A stretch of DNA of 19,013 nucleotides, from NCBI GenBank assembly GCA_023249895.1, contig JAHFBS010000001.1, forward strand, positions 1 to 19,013. Direction: 5' to 3'. The notes beneath the pieces were generated by a model. The model did not search any database. It was given only the letters and a program-made list of their open reading frames with translations, and was not told the DNA's origin. Both the position numbers and the translations under genes were made by a program. This DNA comes from a bacterium. Its GTDB lineage: Bacteria; Babelota; Babeliae; Babelales; RVW-14. How positions within the stretch are numbered: the stretch's first letter is position 1; every line of letters starts with the position of its first letter. Of this stretch, positions 8,394 through 14,545 are shown one piece after another.

Positions 8394-8555
8394 ATGGATT
8401 CTAAAAAAGATATAAAAGGCTGCGGCGGCTGTTGTTCAGGATGCAAACCACTTCGTTGTCACTGCAAATGCCCCAATTGCAAATGCAACAAAAACAATTC
8501 CTGCAATTGCGGCGGTAAAAAATGCGAATGCACTGATAAAGAATGTAAGTGCTAA
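8394..8555 (+). CDS. Metallothionein-like cysteine-rich small protein
   Basis: The 53-residue protein contains 15 cysteines (residues 10, 13, 14, 17, 22, 24, 26, 29, 31, 37, 39, 44, 46, 51, 53). Most lie in CXC pairs (CHCKC, CKC, CNC, CEC, CKC), with ten lysines between them, one histidine and no aromatic residue. There is no signal peptide, so it should be cytoplasmic. This composition is that of a metallothionein, which binds Zn, Cu or Cd through thiolate clusters. It does not resemble cyanobacterial SmtA in layout as far as I can judge, and the dense CXC pattern is closer to eukaryotic metallothioneins. GAGGAG at 8382-8387 with 6-base spacing supports the ATG. It is the third gene of the unit beginning at 7518. 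Metal identity and function are inferred. Confidence 0.8.
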   Translation: MDSKKDIKGCGGCCSGCKPLRCHCKCPNCKCNKNNSCNCGGKKCECTDKECKC

Positions 8556-8583
8556 ATATCATCGCATAAGCAAAAAGTTTCAC

Positions 8584-8615
8584 ACGGGCTGGATTTCTCT
8601 GGCCCGTTATTGTTT
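8584..8615 (+). terminator. Probable intrinsic terminator after the metallothionein-like gene
   Basis: Arms ACGGGC (8584-8589) and GCCCGT (8602-8607) pair perfectly around a 12-base loop and are followed by TATTGTTT. The stem is short and the T tract interrupted, so it is moderate. It overlaps the stop codon of the convergent phosphoribosyltransferase gene. Confidence 0.55.
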
Positions 8616-9239
8616 GAGCACTTTAATCACCTTGTCGTGATTTACTTGAGCAAAATCGGTATAAAAAGCCCCAATCGCTAAAAAATGTTCCGGGGCAATA
8701 AGGTAAATCAATTCATCACAAAGTTGTTTAAGCGAATCAACAACATCAGCCGGCATAACCGGTACCGCAACAACAACTTTATGAGCACCGCGCTTACGAA
8801 CATCTTTGACGGCAGCCTCCATAGTCAATCCCGTCGCAATCCCATCATCAACTAAAATCACCGTTTTGCCGGTAATATCCACTGCCGATTTATGAGTTCG
8901 ATAGAGTTTTTCGCGTTTTTCACATTCTTCACGCTCACGAGCAACGGTCGCATCAATATATGTCTGCGCAACGCCCACTTGTTTAATAAGTACCTCGTTA
9001 AATACGTGAACGCCATGTTCTGTTATTGCGCCAATTGCCAATTCTTCATTATCAGGTGCGCCTATTTTACGCACAACAACGACATCGAGCGGAAGCGCTA
9101 GCTCATGCGCAAGCACTGCAGCGGTAACTACTCCACCCCGCGCCAATCCAAGAATTATTGTATCTTGTCTGTTTTTGTACTCTTTAAGCAGGTGTGCTAA
9201 CTTTTTACCCGCTTCTTCACGATCTTTAAAACGAATCAT
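8607..9239 (-). CDS. Phosphoribosyltransferase-domain protein (COG1926 type)
   Basis: The 210-residue protein matches the stand-alone PRT family often called predicted phosphoribosyltransferase. Seen are FKDREEAGKKLA (4-15), ILGLARGGVVTAAVLAHEL (29-47), LDVVVVRKIGAP, ELAIGAI (66-72) and the PRPP-binding loop VILVDDGIATGLTM (127-140), then VVVAVPVMPADVV. The family transfers or recognises phosphoribosyl groups, but the physiological substrate is not established. The open frame extends upstream to 9518, but the ATG at 9239 is preceded by AAGGGG at 6-base spacing, and family similarity begins there; the upstream part is Cys-rich noise antisense to upp. It diverges from upp over a 96-base spacer. 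Confidence 0.88.
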   Translation of the reverse strand: MIRFKDREEAGKKLAHLLKEYKNRQDTIILGLARGGVVTAAVLAHELALPLDVVVVRKIGAPDNEELAIGAITEHGVHVFNEVLIKQVGVAQTYIDATVAREREECEKREKLYRTHKSAVDITGKTVILVDDGIATGLTMEAAVKDVRKRGAHKVVVAVPVMPADVVDSLKQLCDELIYLIAPEHFLAIGAFYTDFAQVNHDKVIKVLKQ

Positions 9240-9299
9240 CACCATCCCCTTCATAAACATTATTGACAAAAAGATTCTCATAATCTTACCGTAATTCAT

Positions 9300-9307
9300 A
9301 GTATAAA
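9300..9307. promoter_or_regulatory. Candidate overlapping -10 elements of the divergent PRT and upp genes
   Basis: The sequence AGTATAAA gives TATACT on the minus strand (9300-9305) and TATAAA on the plus strand (9302-9307). Neither has a convincing -35 at 16-18 bases. A perfect TTGACA lies on the plus strand at 9263-9268 but has no good -10 at normal spacing. Treat as the likely promoter area rather than a mapped promoter. Confidence 0.3.
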
Positions 9308-9335
9308 AATCTATTTTTTTTCTTGAGGGGAAGAT

Positions 9336-9947
9336 ATGCACGCACTCATGCAAACACTTATCACGCAGCTGCGACGCAAAGAACTTACACGCGCGCAATT
9401 TCGTTATTACGCGCATCAGCTTGCACAATGTCTTGCACAGCAAGCAGTTGATCATCTTAAAACAACACCAGTTACCGTAGCTACACCATTTGGCAAAGCG
9501 GATGGTATTGCACTCCAACAGCCCGTGGTACTCGTACCAATTTTACGTTCTGGCTTGGCTCTTTTACCCGCATTTGTCGAACTGTTTCCCGATGCAGGCA
9601 TTGGATGCGTAGGACTCCGTCGGGATGAAAAAACCGCAATCGCCACGCTGTATTACAACAATATTCCCAAGCTTAGCGGTGATGAACAGATTATTATGCT
9701 CGATCCCATGATTGCCACGGGGGGAAGTTCCTGTGCGACGCTTGAAATTCTTACCAAGCAAGGTGTTGCTCAACGCAATATTCTTTTTGTTGCCGTTATT
9801 GCCGCGCAACAGGGACTCGATGTCGTCAAAAAGGCATTCACCGGAATTACCACTATTGTCGCAGCCGTTGATAAAGAGCTCAATCCTAAAAAATTTATTG
9901 TTCCTGGGCTTGGCGACTTTGGTGATCGTTATTTTGGCACTGAATAA
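9336..9947 (+). CDS. upp: Uracil phosphoribosyltransferase
   Basis: The 203-residue protein is full length for UPRT (about 208). It converts uracil and PRPP to UMP in pyrimidine salvage. Seen are VPILRSGLALLPAF (67-80), GCVGLRRDEKT (90-100) followed by the YY pair, the PRPP loop DPMIATGGSS (123-132), and the uracil-binding C-terminal motif FIVPGLGDFGDRYFGT (187-202). GAGGGGA lies four to five bases before the ATG at 9336; a second Met at codon 5 is a less likely start. Salvage of uracil suits a host-dependent bacterium with limited pyrimidine synthesis, though this window alone does not show that. It is divergent from another PRPP-family gene at 9239. Confidence 0.97.
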   Translation: MHALMQTLITQLRRKELTRAQFRYYAHQLAQCLAQQAVDHLKTTPVTVATPFGKADGIALQQPVVLVPILRSGLALLPAFVELFPDAGIGCVGLRRDEKTAIATLYYNNIPKLSGDEQIIMLDPMIATGGSSCATLEILTKQGVAQRNILFVAVIAAQQGLDVVKKAFTGITTIVAAVDKELNPKKFIVPGLGDFGDRYFGTE

Positions 9948-9965
9948 TTGTTGCGTGACACTTCA

Positions 9966-9993
9966 TTGACAAAGAAGACTCGAACGATACACT
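9966..9993 (+). promoter_or_regulatory. Promoter of the exported protein gene at 10048
   Basis: A perfect TTGACA (9966-9971) is followed after 16 bases by TACACT (9988-9993). The expected start point is near 10000, exactly where the leader inverted repeat begins. It is the best sigma70-like promoter I find by eye in the window. Confidence 0.55.
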
Positions 9994-9998
9994 TACCG

Positions 9999-10040
9999 CC
10001 TCATGATGTCATAAAAATATATTTTCGCTCTATCATGAGG
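9999..10040 (+). promoter_or_regulatory. Leader inverted repeat covering the ribosome binding site
   Basis: CCTCATGAT (9999-10007) and ATCATGAGG (10032-10040) are a perfect 9-base inverted repeat with a 24-base AT-rich spacer. The right arm contains the GAGG ribosome binding site of the GTG start at 10048. In RNA the arm CCUCAU would pair with it and could hide it from the ribosome. It could equally be a protein operator, because it starts at the predicted transcription start. Function is inferred. Confidence 0.5.
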
Positions 10041-10047
10041 AACCACG

Positions 10048-10743
10048 GTGAAAAAAATCTTGTCGGTCGTGCTGGTACTTGCCTCACTTGCCACATCTGT
10101 TGCCAACGCAGTTATTCTCCCTCCGCGCAAACACTTCGCCGCTCAATCAATCCCGCTTGATTTCTATAAAAAAAGCGCTCATTCAATTCTCAAACGTTTC
10201 GACTTTAAAAATACAAACGATATACGCGCTTATTTGCAAAAACGCATCGAAGTTATACACGTAGCATGCAGCCAAACAGAAGATATATCATTGTTATCGC
10301 AAGAGTATGCTTTGTTAGAAGGCTGTTCAGATCTGCGCCTACCAGATTACGAAGATTGTTTTTGGGGAACAGTTGTTGATTATGCCCAAGAATATGCCGA
10401 AGCTTATATCAGACTCATGTGTAACTGCAAAGAAAAAGGCTTTCATGTACAATCATTTGAATTGAGCAATTTAATTGATGATCTTCTTGTTGTATCACAT
10501 AGAGAGTTTGCAAAAACAAGCAATCATAAGATTTCTGACATTCAAAAAATGCGCATACATGTCCGTCAATTTAGCAAACTTGCATGCGCGCTGATTGAGA
10601 TACTCGATCAACAAGAAAAAGATCTTTCTACAGGCGCTCAAAGCCCAATTGACGACTCCGCCCAAACAAGAAGCCAAACAGCGCCACCATTGCAATCAGG
10701 TACACAAGACTCAACAGAAGGCTGCTCAGCGCATACGTGGTAA
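10048..10743 (+). CDS. Exported alpha-helical protein of unknown function
   Basis: The 231-residue protein starts at GTG with a textbook signal peptide (MKKILSVVLVLASLATSVANA, cleavage after residue 21). The mature part looks helical, with several cysteines (VACSQTED, EGCSDLR, MCNCKEKG) and a Ser/Thr/Gln-rich C-terminal tail. GAGGA at 10037-10041 precedes the GTG with normal spacing and lies in the leader inverted repeat. I recognise no family. The last 39 codons overlap, on the opposite strand, the 3' end of the ABC permease gene. That tail has low complexity, so it may have arisen when an earlier stop was lost, or the protein may have grown into the neighbour. Confidence 0.7.
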   Translation: MKKILSVVLVLASLATSVANAVILPPRKHFAAQSIPLDFYKKSAHSILKRFDFKNTNDIRAYLQKRIEVIHVACSQTEDISLLSQEYALLEGCSDLRLPDYEDCFWGTVVDYAQEYAEAYIRLMCNCKEKGFHVQSFELSNLIDDLLVVSHREFAKTSNHKISDIQKMRIHVRQFSKLACALIEILDQQEKDLSTGAQSPIDDSAQTRSQTAPPLQSGTQDSTEGCSAHTW

Positions 10744-11416
10744 CCAAAGTTTCTGAAAGAATTACCGCGCGCATCCCTTCAAATGCATACGAAAGCGGCA
10801 AAGCCCACGCGATCTTTTGTAACCACACGGGCAAAATAGCAATCGGATAAAAAATGCCGCTCACCGGTGCAAAGACAAATGAAAGCATCCACGCAACGTT
10901 TTGTGCTTTTTGTCCATAATAAATAACAAAAGCAGCTCCCAAAAATCCTACCGCCCAACCAAACATCATAAGGCTCACGGCATAAGGCAACATCATCCAG
11001 CCAACGGCAAAAACATTAAGTGCATACAAAAGCCACACAACACCCGCGCCAAAACACAAGACAAATGTTGTTTTAATAAGACCGTTGAGCATGAGCCCAA
11101 TGATCCATTCAGCACACGTCAGCGGCGTTGAAAATAAGGTGATAAGACTTCGTTGCCACAATTCTTCGAGCAAGGGCATAACAATTTCAAGCTGCGCGCG
11201 CGATACAATTGACCAGAGCACAAGACACGTCATCATGATCAACACAATATGAGGAAGTTGCACGTGCTGCTGTTGCATCCATACCGAAGTTAATCCCCAC
11301 AACAAAATATCCATCGTCGGCCAAAACATTGATTCAATGAAGCGCCAATAGTTGCGCCGCTCGATAAGAAGATAACGAAGCATAACGGCGGTGATGCGGT
11401 GGAATGCAATATTCAT
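10628..11416 (-). CDS. ABC-2 type transporter permease
   Basis: The 262-residue protein has about six hydrophobic segments, an amphipathic N-terminus (LRYLLIERRNYWRFIESMFW), and the ABC-2 permease region PVSGIFYPIAILPVWLQKIAWALPLSYAFEGMR around residues 185-217, typical of NodJ/DrrB-like permeases. It would pair with a cytoplasmic ATPase to export an unknown substrate. The obvious partner is the ATPase at 13607-14545, but a 2-kb secreted-protein gene lies between them. The start at 11416 has only a weak GTGAG-like site. Its own extended -10 promoter is likely at 11463. The last 116 bases overlap antisense with the gene ending at 10743; the permease C-terminus (GRSRQLGFERL) looks complete. Confidence 0.88.
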   Translation of the reverse strand: MNIAFHRITAVMLRYLLIERRNYWRFIESMFWPTMDILLWGLTSVWMQQQHVQLPHIVLIMMTCLVLWSIVSRAQLEIVMPLLEELWQRSLITLFSTPLTCAEWIIGLMLNGLIKTTFVLCFGAGVVWLLYALNVFAVGWMMLPYAVSLMMFGWAVGFLGAAFVIYYGQKAQNVAWMLSFVFAPVSGIFYPIAILPVWLQKIAWALPLSYAFEGMRAVILSETLVTTYALSSLLLSLVYLIAMVALFGFLFGRSRQLGFERL

Positions 11417-11462
11417 ACAAATCTCACATGATTGGTTACGTAGTTATTATTGAAAGTTTTTA

Positions 11463-11471
11463 AGTATATCA
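11463..11471 (-). promoter_or_regulatory. Candidate extended -10 promoter of the permease gene
   Basis: On the minus strand the sequence TGATATACT fits an extended -10 (TG, one base, TATACT at 11463-11468). No -35 is obvious, which is usual for this class. A start near 11456 would leave about 40 bases before the ATG at 11416. Confidence 0.4.
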
Positions 11472-11512
11472 TGTTTCATCGCATGCGCTGCACGCCACCG
11501 CATATTACTCGC

Positions 11513-13558
11513 TTAATTCACATTATCGTAAAGCATCTTGCCCACAAGATTCACACTGGCACCAGGCTGCAAGCGCAGATGCACATCATACGCGCCACCC
11601 TTAGCGCTATCGCCAAATACCATACTGGTGGCAAGTGTTTGTGGCGCTGTACTTTGCACATAATCCGCAGCGTAAATTTTTAATACACCGGCATAATCTG
11701 GTGTTACATAAGTCACCGCCACATACTTTCCATTCGGGCTAAATCTTATCCATTCCAGGAAAGCGCTTGCATCGGTTAGGGCCATAAAAGAACCTGGTAT
11801 TAAGTGCAACAACTTTCCATCGAAAGAAAAAACCATTACTTTAGGGATAAATCCGATCTGTCCGGTGTCAGCGGTAAGAGCCACATATTTTCCATCAGAG
11901 CTCCACGCAGTGTCAAGCGCTCCTTCGACTGGATAAATATCACTCACCATTAGCGAACTTCCATCAAATCGAAATACATAAACACTCACATTGACTCCAC
12001 TCGCAACATATCTTCCATCAGAACTCCATGGATCGTCTGATGCAGGAGAAGTAACGCCACTAACGCTGTAATTCGTAACTAATTGTAATGAAGTTCTATC
12101 AAAATCATACATACTCAAAAGAGATCCAGTTTTAGTGATACTAAAAAGATGATGGCCATCCGTACTCCATGACAAAACGTTCGGTGCACTTACTCCAATC
12201 TGCGCAATATATTCCAATGATGAACCATCAAATCTATGTACTTGTAGTGTATTTCCGCTGCTGATCGTAAACGCAAGATATTTGCCATCAGGGCTCCAAC
12301 AGGGATTGCCGCCAGTATTACCTCCAATGCTTGTTACCACGGTCAACGATGTGCCGTCAAACCTTAAAATCCTCAAGCCAGGAAAAGGTGTTGTCCAACC
12401 AGGCATTCCTGCAACCAAATATCTGCCATCAGGACTCCAATTCAGTAGAAATGCAGTGGTACCGACGTCTTGTGCAACAAGGGTAAGCATCGATCCATCA
12501 AAGCTATAAATCTTTAAGCCGTTGTCACCACCAACCGCAATATAATTTCCACTCGGATGCCATGCAATGTCATAAAAGTAACCGACATCTTGCACGCTCA
12601 CAAGCGGCTCAAGTGCTGTCATGGTCAAGGTTGGATCGGTTTTGATCTGGAGACGGTCGTCAAAACTCACCGTACCGGTGGTCACACGCCAACCGGTATT
12701 GGTTGTTTGCAACGTGTTACCATCCAGATACAAAACTGATGTTTCATCCGCCATTTTTATAAAGTTATTATCGGTATACGTATCTTTGAGTGAATAGGGC
12801 GCATCAGTAAACGTTGCTGGCGCCATAGAAAATGTCACCGCATGATCAAGATACAAGCACGAATCTTTGGTAATAAAACTTGGGACTGGTGAATTATAGA
12901 TAAATGCTGACGTCCCGGTGATTGCTACATCGTTGTGAATAAAGAACCGTCCACCTAAAAATAGAAAGTCATCAGCTGGCTCAAGTACTACATTATCAAG
13001 TGCAAGTTTACTGTTGAAGGCGCCACAACGTAATGCAGGAAATGTTGGTGAATTGCGCGTTGTTTTTATTGTTGCATTGGCAATTGTCAACGTCACATTG
13101 GTATCAACAAATATTTCTGCATTTTCACCAATAATAAGCGCATGTCCGTGAGCATCAAGAATGGTGTCTCCATTGAAATGCAAAACTTTATTCGCAGGAA
13201 TCGTAAAATCACCATTCAGAATAAGCGTATGGCCACGTCCATCGATGTTGCCGCCCGTCGTCAACGTCACATTTGAATCAAATTCAAGATCTTTGAGCAT
13301 TCTAATGGTGCTTGTCTCGCGCAAATCTATGCCGCCTGAAATCGTAAATAAAACATCCATGTTGACACATGAGTGCGACGCAACGGTAAAACCTTCATTA
13401 AGCCGCACAAAGCCTTGTGCAAGCGCTCCATCATGAAATACAAAATTTTGGGTAACATACGCTGTTTGATTATTGTAGGCCGTGATGCTGTTGGCCGAAA
13501 GTGACATAGTGCTTGCCAAAAGAAATGCCCCCACGCAGAAACTACGTAGATACTTCAT
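11513..13558 (-). CDS. Large secreted protein: beta-helix-like N-half and seven-bladed propeller C-half
   Basis: The 681-residue protein has a signal peptide (MKYLRSFCVGAFLLASTMSL, cleavage near SAN). Residues of roughly 50-300 are short repetitive beta segments such as NVTLTTGGNIDGRGHTLIL and NVTLTIANATIKTT, as in right-handed parallel beta-helices. The second half holds seven repeats of the type WSPDGKYLA...LQVHRFDGSSLEYI, which are WD40/TolB-like blades. Seven blades would close a propeller. Function is unknown; such proteins bind other macromolecules or polysaccharide. AAAGGAGAGGGAG precedes the ATG. The gene lies 48 bases after the ABC ATPase gene and 96 before the permease gene on the same strand, so it may be made, or even handled, together with that transporter; this is inference. 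Confidence 0.8.
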   Translation of the reverse strand: MKYLRSFCVGAFLLASTMSLSANSITAYNNQTAYVTQNFVFHDGALAQGFVRLNEGFTVASHSCVNMDVLFTISGGIDLRETSTIRMLKDLEFDSNVTLTTGGNIDGRGHTLILNGDFTIPANKVLHFNGDTILDAHGHALIIGENAEIFVDTNVTLTIANATIKTTRNSPTFPALRCGAFNSKLALDNVVLEPADDFLFLGGRFFIHNDVAITGTSAFIYNSPVPSFITKDSCLYLDHAVTFSMAPATFTDAPYSLKDTYTDNNFIKMADETSVLYLDGNTLQTTNTGWRVTTGTVSFDDRLQIKTDPTLTMTALEPLVSVQDVGYFYDIAWHPSGNYIAVGGDNGLKIYSFDGSMLTLVAQDVGTTAFLLNWSPDGRYLVAGMPGWTTPFPGLRILRFDGTSLTVVTSIGGNTGGNPCWSPDGKYLAFTISSGNTLQVHRFDGSSLEYIAQIGVSAPNVLSWSTDGHHLFSITKTGSLLSMYDFDRTSLQLVTNYSVSGVTSPASDDPWSSDGRYVASGVNVSVYVFRFDGSSLMVSDIYPVEGALDTAWSSDGKYVALTADTGQIGFIPKVMVFSFDGKLLHLIPGSFMALTDASAFLEWIRFSPNGKYVAVTYVTPDYAGVLKIYAADYVQSTAPQTLATSMVFGDSAKGGAYDVHLRLQPGASVNLVGKMLYDNVN
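11660..12595 (-). repeat. Seven propeller-blade coding repeats
   Basis: Seven degenerate units of about 120-160 bases, each anchored on the plus strand by a sequence like CCATCAGGGCTCCA. The anchors begin near 11730, 11892, 12015, 12156, 12285, 12426 and 12549. They encode the W-S-P-D-G-K/R-Y turn at the start of each blade. Units 1 and 7 are the most diverged. Confidence 0.75.
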
Positions 13559-13606
13559 ACTCCCTCTCCTTTTAAAATAAAGCTAAATCTCTTTTCTCCT
13601 CGTTTG

Positions 13607-14545
13607 TTATGCAATGGTCAAAAAGTAATCTTCAAGCGTTGGACGCTCTATCCAAATTTGGGTATAGATCACGCCGGCACGTGCAAGTTCAGTAAGTAAC
13701 TCTGCTATTTTACGTTCCTCAACATCGATGGTAATCCAACGTTCCTCGACTTGATAAGGGAAGTGCTGCGACTGCACATAGGCAATAGTTCGCTTAAGGC
13801 CATCGCCCACATCAAGATAGACGCGTGTTGTCGATATACTTGCAGCAAGCGCATACGGTGTGTCATCTGCAATAATTTTTCCGGTCTGCAACACTAAAAC
13901 GCGGTCGCAAACTTCAGTCACTTCGCCCATATTGTGTGAAGTAAACAAAATCGAAACGCCCTGTTCTTGCTGCTGTTGACGAATAAATTTGCGTACTTCC
14001 TGCGCAATATCAGGATCAAGCGCAGCGGTCGGCTCATCAAGAAAAACAATGCGCGGACTGGTCATAAAAACTTTAGCCAAGGTTACGCGTGTTTTTTGTC
14101 CGGCAGAAAGTGTGCCAAACATCTGATCACGAATATCCCACGCGCCAAATGTCTTCAGATATTTCTCGCTTGCTGCACGGCGATCTTTGGTAGACATGCC
14201 ATACAGCCGTCCATGAATCGCAAGATTTTCATACACCGTTAAATAATGCGGAATGTTGACATAGGTACTTGCAAAACCAACCTGTTGCAACGCCCACGAA
14301 CGATGTTGGGCAAAGTCTTTGCCAAAAAATTTGATGGTTCCTGATGTCGGCGTTAGTGTGCTTAACAACATTTGTATGGTTGTTGTCTTGCCGGCACCAT
14401 TGGGGCCCAAAAGTCCCAATATTTCACCCTGCTTGAGTTCAAATGAAATATGATCAACGGCAACAAACTCTTTATTTTCACCCATTCGCGCTGGAAATAT
14501 TTTGGTCAGCTGCTCAACCTGTACCGCAGCGTCATGTGTTTCCAT
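13607..14545 (-). CDS. ABC transporter ATP-binding protein
   Basis: The 312-residue protein has a complete nucleotide-binding domain: Walker A GPNGAGKTT (47-55), signature LSAGQKTRVTLAK, Walker B IVFLDEPTAALDPD, and H-loop TSHNM. A C-terminal extension follows (about 220-312), as in exporter ATPases that pair with ABC-2 permeases. Where the Q-loop Gln is usual, it reads GFASTYVNIPHYLTVYENL; I recall a similar wording in a subgroup of these ATPases, so it may be subfamily-typical. I chose ATG at 14545 because it overlaps the peptidase stop as TAATG, suggesting re-initiation; a GTG at 14560 also lacks a ribosome binding site. The partner permease is probably the gene at 10628-11416. Confidence 0.93.
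   Translation of the reverse strand: METHDAAVQVEQLTKIFPARMGENKEFVAVDHISFELKQGEILGLLGPNGAGKTTTIQMLLSTLTPTSGTIKFFGKDFAQHRSWALQQVGFASTYVNIPHYLTVYENLAIHGRLYGMSTKDRRAASEKYLKTFGAWDIRDQMFGTLSAGQKTRVTLAKVFMTSPRIVFLDEPTAALDPDIAQEVRKFIRQQQQEQGVSILFTSHNMGEVTEVCDRVLVLQTGKIIADDTPYALAASISTTRVYLDVGDGLKRTIAYVQSQHFPYQVEERWITIDVEERKIAELLTELARAGVIYTQIWIERPTLEDYFLTIA

Noticed and set aside
8401..8583. A cysteine-rich 60-residue frame on the minus strand
   Set aside because: It is the antisense of the metallothionein-like gene; its cysteines mirror GC-rich codons, and it lacks a ribosome binding site.
9263..9268. Perfect TTGACA as a promoter for upp
   Set aside because: The hexamers at normal spacing (TTACCG, TACCGT) are poor -10 matches; kept only as a note in the spacer entry.
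9240..9518. A 93-residue N-terminal extension of the COG1926-type protein
   Set aside because: Family similarity and a well-spaced AAGGGG site begin at 9239; the extension runs antisense into upp.
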